Shown here one piece after another: positions 20,496 through 33,362 of a stretch of 64,000 nucleotides of DNA; positions within the stretch are counted from its first letter, which is position 1, and every line of letters begins with the position of its first letter. The stretch lies in the NCBI RefSeq assembly GCF_016801865.2, contig NC_068938.1, positions 128,834,323-128,898,322 on the forward strand, read 5' to 3'. A program made the position numbers and the translations under genes. The notes under the pieces are model-generated. The model saw only the letters and a list, made by a program, of their open reading frames with translations. It made no database searches and was not told where the DNA came from. The DNA is from Culex pipiens pallens (taxonomy: Eukaryota; Arthropoda; Insecta; Diptera; Culicidae).

Positions 20496-22300
20496 TTTTA
20501 TTCGGAAGAACAGGAAACACTCACTAAGTTATTTTTATTTACTGTACTCACTTATCTGTAAAAAAAAAAGTAGAGCATGTTTTAGGAAGTGAATTTTAAT
20601 GCACTTTTTGAATCTGATAGAATACTTGATCCGATTAACACATAAAAGTATTAAAAAATAAAAAATAGATAAATTTGGCATTGTAATACTGGTTTCAGAG
20701 CAATATTCCTTATTACGTTTCGGACCATCAATCCTACGATTCCGGGCCCCAGGTTCAGCAATTCCAACGCCGCTGCCACGCTCAGTAGGTGTTCCGCGCC
20801 AGTTCTACAGAGTTGTCATCACCGTCGTTACGAAGTGCCTGTGCTGAACTGCGGTTGAGTGCAAGTGAAACATGATCGCCGCCCTGCAGAGCTCAGAGCT
20901 TCTGGCGTTGAGAGATGGAAAAAGCACATTCCACAAAGCTTTGCAGTGTGGCTAGGGTGAGTGTGGGAGGACATTTTATCGATACGATTTATTTCCCGAA
21001 CCGGAAAGGCGTGGAAGCATAATGTGGTGAGGCCACCACGGAACGGAATGAATAAAAGAGGACCACTTTTTCCTTCCCGGCGCGCATACGTTTCCTGATA
21101 AAAAGAGATCTTCTGTAAGAACGCGGGGGTGGGGAAATAAATTATCACCTTCTGGTAACATTAGCCGTTGGCAAATTTCGGCGATGACAGTGATGGAAGA
21201 TTTTTTAAAGGATTGCTTTAAAATTTGTATTGTAGAAATCCATTATGACGAATGTTAAAAAAAGGTTTGAAAATTCTATCAAAATCTATACCAAATTCAA
21301 AAATGTATCTGCCAACTGAGAACACTAAAATTCAGCTGAGGGTCATCCATTAAAGGCAAGATTGGTTTCAATTGATAGTGAAATGCTAATTTTATGTTAC
21401 ACTATGTCCTCCCTTGTGCATGCTCATCCAAGGACCAAAGTAAGAAGGTTCGCCTTGGTGCTGCAGATTTTGGCAAAGTACTTTATCATACTTTTGCGGG
21501 CAAGAACACTTGGGTCATCTTAACCGCGCAGAGGAAATGCGTTACGTTGGGGAAATTCTAAGCCATGCAGCAAGCAAGGAGGTTTCTACGCGGACCGCAG
21601 ATGCAAAATTTTCTCTGCTGAAGATAGGTAATAGGGGAACTATACCCTTTCTCAGCCTATTTCTATTATCAGCCTATCAGCACTTTGATCATGAATTACA
21701 GCTTTCATAAAGTGTTTTTGACTGTTCCAAAGTAATAAATAGCTCAAGTAAAAGTGAGCAAGCAACTCTCCATTGCACAGTGGTCCAGATCGCAAAATTA
21801 AGTGGAAAATGAATTTTCCGAAAAATGGTGAAGTTTTGGAGCTTTGGTGTCTTCAGAAGAGTTGTTGCAAATGGAAAGGAGCAACTTTTGGTTTGGTTGA
21901 AAATTAGGGTGGTTCACTATTAGGGTGATTTTGAAAATCTAACTTTTCAGGAATATTTTTGGGATTTTTTTTTGTCTTCTAAAAAGTTGATGGGCTTGCC
22001 AATCCAAGCAACTTTGTCGAAGACACCAACATTTTATCTCGCAATCTACGCCTTCTACGACATTGCATTGTTGGTACATCTGAAAATGTTTTGTTTTAAT
22101 AGCCGAAAACGTCAAAAGTGATGAGAATTGGTCGAACGGCTAAGAGTGATTAAAATGGGTATATTTCCCCTAATTTATACTCGTTTTTCTTTGTTAGATT
22201 TTATTTCTGAGCTAAAAGGTAATGACGTTTTAGCCAAATTAAATTTAGATTGCATACACATTAGAAATATGACAGAAAAATGTTTTTAAGGTGCAAATCA
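20496..22300. other. Gene-free stretch
   Basis: 20690-21160 is less AT-rich and could hold regulatory or exonic DNA, but no ORF stands out. 21780-22070 is a repeat matching 47325-47580 (reversed). That copy supplies the empty-site evidence for the 47583-48911 element. Confidence 0.5.
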
Positions 22301-22304
22301 TTAA

Positions 22305-22777
22305 CACTGGAACGCCCAACGCATGTCCAACTTACACGGACGCCCAAGCCTCCCAAAAAAGTTGGAACGGTAACTTCAACTCGCTGGTTCTTGGGCATTA
22401 CTCAACCAATCGGGAAGATTCTTGTTTCCAGTGATTTGTAAGAATGTCTAGATGAACCAAAAATTTTGCAGAACTTGATTTGAAAAAATCTGTAATTTCT
22501 GCGACCGAAAACATCGTTCCACCTTTTTTTAAAACGACTGTCTCCGCGGAATTTTTGGCGAATTTTTTTTTACACGCGAAAAAAAAAGTTGGAACGATGT
22601 TTTTGATCGCAAAAATTACAGATTTGATCAAATTAAGTTCTGCAAAGTTCTTGAATCATCTAGACATCCTAACAAATTACTAGAAAAAAGAATCATCTTG
22701 ATTTGTTGAGTTATGCCCGAGAACCAGCGAGTTGAAGTTACCGTTCCAACTTTTTTGGAGCCTTGGGCGTTGGAATG
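22305..22777. mobile_element. piggyBac-like foldback MITE
   Basis: TTAA flanks it (22301-22304, 22778-22781). Ends are CACTGGAACGCCCAA and, from the right, CATTCCAACGCCCAA. Arms of over 200 bp pair imperfectly (AAAGTTGGAACGGTAACTTC in both). A TTAA duplication with C-started ends suits piggyBac, though Kolobok and Sola also use TTAA. Confidence 0.72.
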
Positions 22778-22781
22778 TTAA

Positions 22782-23349
22782 GAAACATAAACTATAAGGG
22801 CCCCAGAATCACGTGTACTTTGATTTTCTCCCATAGCTCTCTCAATTTATCACAAAACTTTGAACTTTTTGCATGAGTTGGCATCTGAAACATTAAATTA
22901 GGTACGGAATTGTGATCTATATTGTTCTTTGAGTCATACCAAACGTTTTAAAATCATTTTAAAATGGTATTTTGAAAATGTTAGGGGTTACTTGATTCCC
23001 ATTAGGATGACAAAAAAAACCCTGGCATGATTCTTTAGGCAATAATAAGTAACTGTGCTAATTTTGAGTCAAATCGGTTAAGAGTTAAGTGTCGCTTTAT
23101 ATCGTTGAATACTCGAAAGAATGTATGGGGTAGTTCAAAAATGTAAAAATTCCACCAAAAGATGGCGTTTAATGTGTCGGATTATTGCCAAGTGTGAGAT
23201 TCTCTGTAAATTTTTATAACAAACAACTTTGTCGAAACCGCAAATTGATCTGAGACAATCTGAATCTTATACCTTTTCAATAGAAAATAATGTATGTTTC
23301 CTTTTGTTTGATTTGTCGATAACCTGATGAGTAGATTTTTATTTCTTCA
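22782..23349. other. AT-rich DNA
   Basis: Nothing recognisable. Confidence 0.5.
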
Positions 23350-23352
23350 TTA

Positions 23353-24244
23353 GGCCGTTGCAAATATTTTTTGAAGTTTATGTCCCTCGACTCTGGTCGG
23401 GGTCGAGGGGGGTGGGGGGTGGTGCAATAAAATAAAAAAAAATATAAAAATTGGAATTATAAGCCATGGTCTCAAAATTTGAATGAAAAAAGTGTATTAA
23501 AATGCATTTTACACCTGCCCAGTTGTTTTGCAATCATTAGTGTTCAAAATATTCGCCGAAAAATAACTTTTTGCAATTCCGCCGTGAAACTACTTACTTT
23601 TCCTGTCATTCTTGAACGACGAAATAGTCTACTTTTCTGTACCAAAAATAACAGAATCGAATAGCAACACTTTTCAAAATAAATGCTGAAAAGTTCTACT
23701 TTTCAGCACTGAAATGGGTGCTGAAAAGTTGAACTTTTCAGCACTTGTTTCGAAAAGTAACACTTTTCAACATTTTTTTGATTTAAACGATTTATTGACA
23801 AAATACATGAAAATTTGACTTAAAATTTCACTCAATGGGTGTTTTTCGAAATTGCAAAAAATGTAGTATGGAACTCGTTGCAAAACTTGATTTTTTCAGC
23901 ACTCGTCGTATTTATCCAACTCGGTGAACCTCGTTGGATAAATGTACGACTCGTGCTGAAAAAATCCTCTTTTTGCAACTTGTTGCATAAACTACTATTT
24001 TGTGGTGCTGTACATAAAATTTTCACAAAAAATGTAAATATTTTTGATCAATCCCAGACATGCTAAATATGATTTTTAATGCAGGAAAATGCATTTCTAA
24101 TCGTTTTCTATTGCCTCTATTGCCTTTGAAATTATGAAGTTTTTTGAAAAAATATTTTTTTGCCCCCTGATTTTTCGGACCGATTTTGAAGGGGGGGGGG
24201 AGAGGGGGGTCCGACATAAACTTTGAAAAATATTTGCAACGGCC
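23353..24244. mobile_element. PIF/Harbinger-like MITE, GGCCGTTGCAAATATTTT family, copy 2
   Basis: Complete at 892 bp, with TTA on both sides (23350-23352, 24245-24247). The inverted ends continue through AAAGTTTATGTC. G-tracts sit near both ends (23400-23423, 24191-24208). The middle is partly palindromic with a CTTTTCAGCA motif. It is non-coding. Confidence 0.82.
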
Positions 24245-24247
24245 TTA

Positions 24248-25800
24248 CTACACAAAGCAAACTAGCATCGCCAAAACACAGGTGTAATCAAACATAATCT
24301 CGTACAATTTGTCTGCGCTGTGTCGTACAATGTTTAATCTTCTCGAAAGTATCTCAATTTCCCACGCTCTGGCACTTCCAGGATCGCTCTTTCACCGGGA
24401 TTGGCTTTTGTCGTCTAGCCGGCTGGCTGGCTGGCAGTCCCATTAGTTTTCCTCTGAGGCTCTCTTCTTGGATTTGGCCACTACTCCACCTCTAAATTTA
24501 TATAGTTGTATATCGGTCGAACTACTCGCTCAGAGCCCAGGTTCACTCGCGAGACACACTAAATGATCCTGTTCTTCGCCCGCGGCATGTACACATATTC
24601 ACATACACACTGAAAATCCTGACACAATCAAGATAAATGGCACTAATCCCTATTATTCATAAATTAATCTTTATCATAATAACCTGTTCTAGCGCAGCGA
24701 TTGGAGGCGTGAGGGAGATGCCTAGCGATTGCTCTTTCCCTGTCTAATGGAGGCGCTTGGTTGCGATTAGAGACTTCCAAGGCCGGATTCAGCCCCTCTT
24801 TGAAGCGTCACCTCACACGTACAGCTAATCTCCATACTGATGAGCTAAGCTTCGGCGGCCCTAGCCTGTTTTGCCATCATGTGTGTGAGGAGGTGGCGTT
24901 TCACGTGGGAACCCCACGCAAGACCACGTGAACCACGTGTCGGAAAAGCGCTTTCAAATAAGGCTACAGTGGTTAGGGCATATAGTTCACGATAAGATGA
25001 TGGCGTATAGTAGATAGATACACTATCGATGACACTTTATAGAGTTTGTCGCCAGAAGCATTTTGATGTTTCGGGAAATTAAAAACTAACATGAACATTT
25101 ACTTAAAATTATATGTTTGACTTCTTCACTCGAGACTTTATTTAAAATAAAAGTCAAAATCATCGGAAAGAACCCTTTGATACGCTGCTGACAGTTCGTT
25201 GCTAAAAGAATGGCGGTTATACACCTCAATCTTTATTCAGCGGATGAAACTCTATCGGTGCCGCTAGGGCACGTTTGTCGTATAACACTATACTATCGTA
25301 TCGTTGCTTAATTAGAAATTATGTTCGGCTGCATTCAAATTTTATTTAGCTATAGAACGTGTTTATTATCTAAAATATGATTCAAGAAACAAACAAGTTT
25401 TGTGTATGGATGCATGATTCAACTTTCCAGTAGTGAGTATTTTGTGTCTTATTTTTGTTAGTAATAAATGAAAAGGTTTCAAAGCGTTTACAATTCAACA
25501 TTTTAATAAAACATTCTCTACATAAAAAATAGATATCATTTCTTTCTTCGTTTTCGCAAATCGACTTTTTTTAAATTGATGAAACTCTTGGTCCCTTGTA
25601 CTACTTGGTCCCTTAAGAAAAAAAAAAAGGAAAAAAGGAATGGAAATTTAAATTACAGTGTTGAATATGCTATGCAGGAAAATGCATTTAAATTTGTTTG
25701 CAGTCGATTAGACTTCTAATTTAATTAAAATTTTCAAGTTTTTTGAAAATTGTTTTTTGGTCCCTGATTTTGAAGGGAGCCGCAACGGCCTAACTTTGCA
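24248..25800. other. Intergenic stretch
   Basis: 24350-24960 is the most GC-balanced intergenic block in this half and might be regulatory. No ORF or RNA is recognised. A lone Harbinger-family end (CGCAACGGCC) lies at about 25782-25792. Confidence 0.45.
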
Positions 25801-26471
25801 GGATTATTTTTTAAAGTGTAACAATGTTCTACAAATTTGTAGGGTAGACAATTACAAAAATTTTGATAAACAAACATAAGGGATTTTTACACTACATATC
25901 CAAAAATTGCGAACATACATTAACATGATTCGGGTACGACGCAACTTTTGGTACCCAAACGTATATGGGTAATTCTCTACCAACTCACACGAAATCGGTA
26001 AAAGTTGCCCCGACCCCTCTTCGATTTGCGTGAAACTTTGTCCTAAGGGGTAACTTTTGTCCCTGATCACGAATCCGAGGTCCGTTTTATGATATCTCGT
26101 GACGGAGGGGCGGTACGACCCCTTCCATTTTTGAACATGCGAAAAAAGAGGTGGTGTTCAATCATTTGCAGCCTGAAACGGTGATGAGATAGAAATTTGT
26201 TGTCAAAGGGACTTTTATGTAAAATTAGACGCCCGAATTGACGGCGTACTTTTAAATTTTAAAATTACGTATTTTTCATCGAAAAAAAACACTAAACAAG
26301 TTTTAAAAACTCTGCCATTTTCCGTTACTCGACTGTTCAAGATTTTGGAACATGTTATTTTAAGGGAAATTTAATGTACTTTTCGAATTTACATTAACCC
26401 AGAAGGGATTTTTTTTCTTTTAGAGCAAAATTATTCATCTTAAAATTTCGTGTTTTTTTCTAAATTTGCAG

Positions 26472-27391
26472 TAGAGGTGGGCAAGACCGCTCTTTTTAAG
26501 GAGCCGCTCATTTTCGTTCGCTCATTAAAAAGAGCTGCTCTTTTGATCGGCTCTTTCGCTCTTTTTTCAAAGAATCGTGAGATTTTATAAGTTATTTCAC
26601 ATTGGACTTTTATAAATTATTTGATAGAAAAAAAAATAAAACTGAAAACGAGAAAATGCCCTTGAAAACCACGTCAAGATTTTTACTCGAACCTAAACAT
26701 TCGAGTAATTGAATGGCATCCAAACTTAAATCTAGGATGCTGGAAAATTGCTATTTATTTTAAAATTGCGTTAATTTCTGCAAGAATTGAACTAATGCTG
26801 ATATTTTATTTGGAGAAAATATTCTGTGAACTCTTTTCTACATTCCGATTTAATCGATAAAGTCTATAAACGCTAATGTTTAATCGGACAAAAGGTTTTT
26901 TTTTTTTCAAAATTTCTAAACTATTCAGTAGATTTTTGTAAATATTTTACAAATTATGCAATTTTCGTTTAGAAAATCATTTACTTTACTTGGTGAGATT
27001 GGGTCATACAAATTTCAGCATTTTTATATGACCCAATCTCACCCCCCAGACCCAATGTCTCCCCTGATGACGGTACAGAGAAACCTCTTTTTACGCGGTG
27101 GCGTTACGCTTTTTATTTCGTCTATTTCTCTAAAACCATACAATATTTTTGCAAGCTTCAAAAAGCGTTTTGTAGATCTGAACAAAACCTACAATTTTTT
27201 TTTAAATTCAATATTTTTTTTTTTAATTTAATAAATTATATTTATAACAAAAATCATGCCATCTTGAAACGGTTCTTCCAAAAGACCGGAGTTTAAAAAA
27301 GAACCGCGGTTATTTTTTTTGTGAGCCACGGTTTGTTGGCTCTTTTCAGTGAACCGGCTCTTTGAGCGGCTCGCTTTTTTTCCCACCTCTA
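26472..27391. mobile_element. hAT-like element, TAGAGGTGGG ends
   Basis: TAGAGGTGGG and CCCACCTCTA are exact inverted ends. Flanks are ATTTGCAG and CTTTGCAG, an 8-bp duplication with one mismatch. Inside lie GAGCGGCTC-type repeats near both ends and a small GGGTCAT repeat at 26995-27072. There is no transposase. Confidence 0.75.
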
Positions 27392-27902
27392 CTTTGCAGG
27401 GTTATTTTATAGAGTGTAACAATGTTCTACAAAGTTGTAAAGCAAACAATTACAAAAATTTTGATATCAAGAGAAACGAAAAAAGTAACTTTTTTAAAAC
27501 TTGTTTTCGTAAAATCGCGATAACTCGTGATGGTTACAAGCAAACCCCTTATGTTTATATATCAACATTTTAGTAATTGTCTGCTCTACAACTTAATAGA
27601 ACATTGTTACACTAAAATGAAAACTTTTGTTCTAAATGAAAAAATGCCCTTCTGGGTTAATGTAGATTCGAAAAATACAATAAATTTTCCTTAAAATGAC
27701 ATGTTCCAAAAAAATTTACAGTCAAGTTACGGAAAATGGCAGAGTTTTCAAAACTTGTTTAGTGTTTTATTTTCGATGAAAAATACGTTTTTACGCATGT
27801 TCAAAAATGAAAGGGACCGTACCACCCCTCCGTCACGAGATATGAAAAAATGGACCTCGGATTCGTAGTCGGGGCAATTGCTGTGTGAGTTTGCAAAGAA
27901 TT

Positions 27903-28774
27903 GGGCACTAAACTGCCCACCATTGAAAAAACGGCTAATATCCACTTTTGGCAAAAACGAGATATTAGCACCAGGTGGTAGATAATGTTCCAGCGCATCT
28001 TCTGGTACTTGAATTTTACTGAAATAGTGCTTAGACTTGGCTGCCGATGCGAAAAACCAAACGGCTAATATGCCACTCTTATGGGAAATTGCCTTGACGG
28101 AGATTTTGTCACAAACACTGCCCATAATTGAAAATTCGGCTATTATGCCAAATCAAGTATTCCGAGAAAAACGCGTTTTAGTGTTTGTGACAAAATCTCC
28201 GTCAAGGCAATTTCCCATAAGAGTGGCATATTAGCCGTTTGGTTTTTCGCATCGGCAGCCAAGTCTAAGCACTATTTCAGTAAAATTCAAGTACCAGAAG
28301 ATGCGCTGGAACATTATCTACCACCTGGTGCTAATATCTCGTTTTTGCCAAAAGTGGATATTAGCCGTTTTTTCAATGGTGGGCAGAACACTAAAACGCG
28401 TTTTTCTCGGAATACTTGATTTGGCATAATAGCCGAATTTTCAATTATGGGCAGTAAAGCCCTATGTAAATTTGTATGTACAACGGTGAAAAACACGATT
28501 AAAAACCATTTCTGATCACTTTTTTTTTATTTTAATGCAAAAGAAAAAGTTGACAAGGCAACATTTTTTCGATAGATCAACTATGCTCCCCTTGGAATGA
28601 GCTGTCAAGTAGGAACTTTTCTGTCAAGAAGGACCGCGAGGTTAATTTTTCAAAATTGATTTAAAAATCCATTTTAAACTCTTTGTGGTCGTACAAAGGG
28701 TCATTGTACTCAGAAAAATAAGCTTTATCGCTGTAAACAATAATATCTGCAATCTAAGCTTCATTTTTGGATCC
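27903..28774. mobile_element. 326-bp AATT-flanked element, copy 1 (split)
   Basis: AATT flanks it (27899-27902, 28775-28778). Ends are GGGCACTAAA and, from the right, GGATCCAAAAATGAAGCTTA. Subtracting the inner 542-bp insertion and its 4-bp duplication leaves exactly 326 bp, the length of the copies at 34372-34697 and 57342-57667. Confidence 0.85.
27913..28454. mobile_element. 542-bp palindromic element with perfect 204-bp arms
   Basis: TAAA flanks it (27909-27912, 28455-28458). The ends are CTGCCCACCATTGAAAAA and, from the right, CTGCCCATAATTGAAAAT. The internal order is A-B-A'-B': 27913-28116 and 28183-28386 are exact reverse complements. About 28117-28182 and 28387-28454 also pair. No function is visible beyond forming long hairpins. 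Confidence 0.85.
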
Positions 28775-28902
28775 AATTACCCATATAGGTCATCGCTGAA
28801 ATTTTCATGTTATCGTTTTAGTTAAAAAAAAAAAAATTACCCGTTTTTGTAATTTTTCCATTTTTGAGCGCGGCGCGTGTTGAAAAACTCAGTTTTCATG
28901 TT

Positions 28903-29519
28903 CCGTCAGTGGGGGTGACTATGGGTCAAAAAACGACACACCTCTCGTAATTACTTAATAACAAAAACAATTTAAATAACATCGAAAATCTTCCAACGTA
29001 GATTTGTTCTTAGATAGTTTCCCAAAATATGGTAGATTTTGATGAACACTACCTTAAATGCCAATAGTTTGAAAATTGACCCAATTTCACCCCTTAGAGG
29101 GGATGACATTGGGTCAAATGAAACTAAAATGATGCTCAAATATAACGATATGGTAAAAACAAGTCATCCAACAGTGTTTCTTGTTCGAGGGAATCGTGTT
29201 GACATGCTACAATGTTTGAAGTGGAGATTTTCAAACATTTGGGTAGTTTTTGAGCAATCCCAACAAAATTTTTAGAAAAATGATTTTTCAAGAGGTCATT
29301 TTTGGCCAAAAACGTACCTCAACTTTAGACAGCTGTCAAAATAACAGGATTTGCTCTAGGAACGAGATTTTTTCAGCGAAGTCATCTTAAGATGTCTCCT
29401 ACACAACCCTTTTAACAGAATTCAGTTTAATTGAGAAGAATCTAAGAAATGGTGAAAACCGTAAAAAATCACTTTGACCCAATCTCACTCCCCAGACCCA
29501 ATGTCACCCCCACTGACGG
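28903..29519. mobile_element. MITE, CCGTCAGTGGGGGTGAC family
   Basis: Ends are CCGTCAGTGGGGGTGACTAT and, from the right, CCGTCAGTGGGGGTGACATT, followed by GGGTC. It sits in the older 3030-type repeat. Relatives are at 26995-27072 and 42237-42371. It has no coding content. Confidence 0.75.
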
Positions 29520-29520
29520 T

Positions 29521-30577
29521 TCAAAAAATCGTATCTCGTGATTTTTTTTTACCAAATCGTTGCATCATTCACTCGAAAAAATATCGGAAAAACTGATTAT
29601 ATCAGACACCGGATGTGTTTATCACGGTTGTTGAGATGTTAAAAGAAATCCATCGAAAAAACAGAGAGCAACATCCATCGCGAACGTGAGATCAACATAT
29701 TTCTGGTGGCGTTGCACTACTTCTTCCGTGCTTGATAAATATGGCTTCCGTGGTGCTATCATAAATCAAATATATGCTCCACACTTTTTCTTTCCCAGGG
29801 CGCAGCAAGCATAGCACCCCGCATATGAAAACACGTTGATCACTTATGATATAATTTGCCTTCCAGTAAAAGCTTTTCGCGCGTCGCTCAAAGGAAGTAA
29901 AAACTATCGGCAGAAGGGAGGGAGGAAGAAAAAAAAACTACTGGCAAGAGGATGGAAAATGTTACCACTAATGGTGCTTTCCCTCTGGAGGAGGAAAGTG
30001 AAATGGCACAAAAAGGGGACCTACACCACCGCCAGGAACGTGGACCCCCCACCAAACTACCTTCTGAAAGGGTGCGGTTATAAGTTTGGGGCGGTTGAAA
30101 TCACACTAAGTTTTTTATGAAAATTTGAAAATTAAAAAAAAGCCTAGTTCCTTAAACAATTTTTGAAACAAATTGGCAAGACACAAATTTTAAGCAGCAT
30201 GAAGTAAAAACATGCCAATTTTATGCAACCGAGTGTATGTGTTCGTGGGAGCTTTCGTGTTTGTGTGGCATGTAGTATGTGCGAGTAGATTATAAATCAC
30301 CAATGATAATGTGCTTTTCTTGCTGCGGCTGCTGCTTCAGGCAGGGGAGGGATGCAATATTTTAAGCAACTGGAATGCATATCAATTTTTTTTCGAGGTC
30401 ACTGAGCGCTTTCGCTTGAATTGCATGAAAATAATTGCACAATGTGGAGTATTAACCATTTATTCTACGTAGATTCTGTTTTCTAAATGGTGCTTTTATG
30501 TTTATTAACATATCCTGTGATTTTAGAAGCCTTTTCTGGCCAAAAATAACCTCTCGAAATATCATCACTTTAAAATA
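29521..30577. other. Gene-free stretch
   Basis: 29600-30080 is less AT-rich, but the ORFs over it are unconvincing. No RNA gene is seen. Confidence 0.45.
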
Positions 30578-30585
30578 TTCCTGAT

Positions 30586-31651
30586 AAGTGCGTCCATCCC
30601 GGGAATTCCCGGAACAAAAATCCCGGGATTTTTGGTCTGCAAATTCAGATTTGGTTGTGCAAATAGATGACAAGTTGAATAATAAGTAATCGATAAGAAA
30701 TTTAAGCTTTGCTTTTAAGCACCCAAAAAGCAAAAATTGAAAATTTTGTTTATAGGATCTCTAAAAAAAAAAACAAAAAAACTCTAGATATCAACATTAA
30801 TTTGGCTCATTAGGAAAAAAATAATGAATTTTTTTGTTTACAGATCCGCAAAATGTCTAGCGCTTCAAATATTTTCTATTTAATATATATTTTTTAAAGA
30901 CTAAGTATTATATGTACGAATATTCATGATTAGAAATTTGAAATAAAATATTATACTAAATTTTGTTTCATGAAACACCGGAATCTGGGGCAAATTAGGA
31001 CAAATATTACAAATTATTACAGCTATTTAAGCCAATATTTTTGCATAATGTATGGAACGAATTGGGTTAAAACAGGAACAAAACAAAACAATTAGTACAC
31101 TGATTTCCAAATTTATTGTTTTAAGATCTCCTGTACCTATTCATACTGTAGTCCCGATTTTTCCAGTTGGCAATAGTAACTTATAGATAATTTGTAATAT
31201 ATCTTTTATATAAAACATGAAATAAATTGTTTGCATTGACTGATATCATTTTATTTGTTTTCGCTTCTTGTTTTTTAACATTTTCAAAGAAGTTTTTCAA
31301 GCATTTTTATTTATGTCATATTAAAGAAACATATTTCATAAAAACTTATTTAAATTGAATCGTATTGGATAAAAATTGTAGTTCATTTAAAATCCAAAGC
31401 ACAACAAAGAATAAAAAAGATCATTTTTAATTTTTTTAAAGCAATTTTAAAACTGTTCTTCTTGTTTAGATTGAAGTGGAGATTATCACCAATTAATATT
31501 ATTGAGCTAATTCTATGATTTGAAGCTATTAAAACATAACAAATATAATAAAAACATAGATTGTATGACTGTTTAAAAAATTTCCCGGGATTCCAAAAAT
31601 ATTTTTCCCGTTTCCCGAGTAATTCAAAACCCGGGAAAATTGGACGCCCTA
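30586..31651. mobile_element. hAT-like element, GCGTCCATCCCGGG ends
   Basis: An exact 8-bp TSD, TTCCTGAT, flanks it (30578-30585, 31652-31659). The ends are inverted (AAGTGCGTCCATCCCGGG; TAGGGCGTCCAATTTTCCCG from the right), with further CCCGGGA motifs inside. It is AT-rich and lacks a transposase. Confidence 0.82.
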
Positions 31652-31659
31652 TTCCTGAT

Positions 31660-33132
31660 GGCTTGTTTTGACCTACTCTTTTTATTTGATCACTATTAAA
31701 ATTTCATTTGAACCGATGTCACCTCCTCAGAGGGGTAAAAAGTTCGAATTTTCAGCTGAAGTAATGAAAGGCAACACTTTTCGATATTGATTTGGAGTTT
31801 GACAATTATCTTGAACCACCCTATTGAACACCTTAACATTTACACCTTGTTCCTCCAAAAAAGCCGTCCACTTTAATCAAACAAATGCACTGGTTATACG
31901 GCCATTTCATTCAATCACCACCACCGACGAAAAAAAAAACAAAATCCGCAATAGAATCGAAGATTTCCACAACCAAACCGGGCAGGGTGCTAAATCTCGA
32001 ATGTTGAGGCTGCCAAAATTTATGGGGCGTAAATCTGGCCTTGAATTGATGCGTTTCTTTTTTCCGTTTCTTTCCAGTAGGTACCTTTGTGTGCGAGAGC
32101 TTTTTATTTCATTCAGTGAGGAGAAGATGTTTTTCGTTTTGTTACCCATGAGAGATATGCGATGAAGGAGAGGCCGATCAATGCCCAACGTTACGGGGGA
32201 AAACAATATCCATTTTCACCAACCAACACTTGATTTAGCACTATGTGTGTTACTGATGCCAGCGCTCTAGAGTGCTATAATGGACAGCAAATCCGTAATG
32301 GGGTGGTGATCGGTAGGAAGTTGCCAGCAATGAAAACACACATTAAATTTGGCATTAAATGGGGTACTAAATTTTGTGTGTGCGTTGTGATTTAAACGAT
32401 TTGAGGAAATTTGGCAGCTTGTCGGTGTCAGTCTGAGATTCGCCAATCGTTTAATGAGAATACGAAAAAGGTTTATAAAGTTACAAAAATAAATAAAAAT
32501 TCCATTACATTGCAACATTTTTTTTAAGTTTATTATTTCGCCCCATACAAGTTGGCCAGAAAATCGGGGAGCAAAAATATGTTATTTCTAATAACTTTGA
32601 ATTTTTAATCGAAATAGCGGTGTATTCAACTGAAAACAATTATTCCTGCGTTTATAAAAAAATTTAGCTTTAAAAACGACAAAATAATCTAGGAACAAGT
32701 TGATATTTAGTGATGGAGAGAGTGCGTTCTTTCATTGAAAGTGAATTACGAGAGGAGGAGGACGTCTGAAAATTCAAAATTGTGTGTTACGTAACAAAAG
32801 AACGCTTCCAGAGGCTTTCTGTCCTGAAATGCTGAAACATGTTTTTTCCAAAATAATTTAAAAATCCAAAATCTGTAAAGCATCGCTGGCCTAGAGCATT
32901 TTTCTTAAAGATTCATTTTCAAAAAGTTCACTCACAATTAGTAAGCTTAGTGATTTTTCACGCTGAAAAAAAATTGCAATTCTCACGGGGACCATTATCT
33001 GAAAACACAATATTTCACAGAAATTTCACGGAGCGTAAGAAAAAGCTAGAATAGCTCACAAAATCTTTTGTTATACAGACAGAAAGACTTTTTTGCTTTA
33101 AGTTTTATAACAATCATCATACAGCAGGAGTA
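31660..33132. other. Gene-free stretch
   Basis: No ORF, RNA or bounded repeat can be supported. Confidence 0.45.
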
Positions 33133-33362
33133 GGGGAAAGTGGGGCAAGTATAACAAGCTAAGGAAATGCTCGTTATAACCCACTAAAAACGTTAAAAAA
33201 TCTGTCAGATTTTTTCATTATCATCTTTTTCCAGGTCTTGACTAAGACTTTTATAGAACAAGTTTTTAAAAAATCCGGTTTTTTAATGTTAAAAATGGAT
33301 TTTAAATTTTTTAATTTTCCGTACGTTCTACTCAACTAGTGGGGCAAGACGAACAACCCGTA

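Larger units (their letters stand above)
25967..28782. mobile_element. Foldback element GGGTAATTCTCTACCAAC (host of second nested stack)
   Basis: Ends are GGGTAATTCTCTACCAACTC and, once later insertions are removed, GGGTAATTCTTTGCAAACTC. ATAT flanks it (25963-25966, 28783-28786), within an older foldback repeat of the 3030 type. Arms of about 430 bp pair (GGTCCGTTTTATGATATCTC against its complement near 27840). It is interrupted by 26472-27391 and 27903-28774. Confidence 0.72.
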
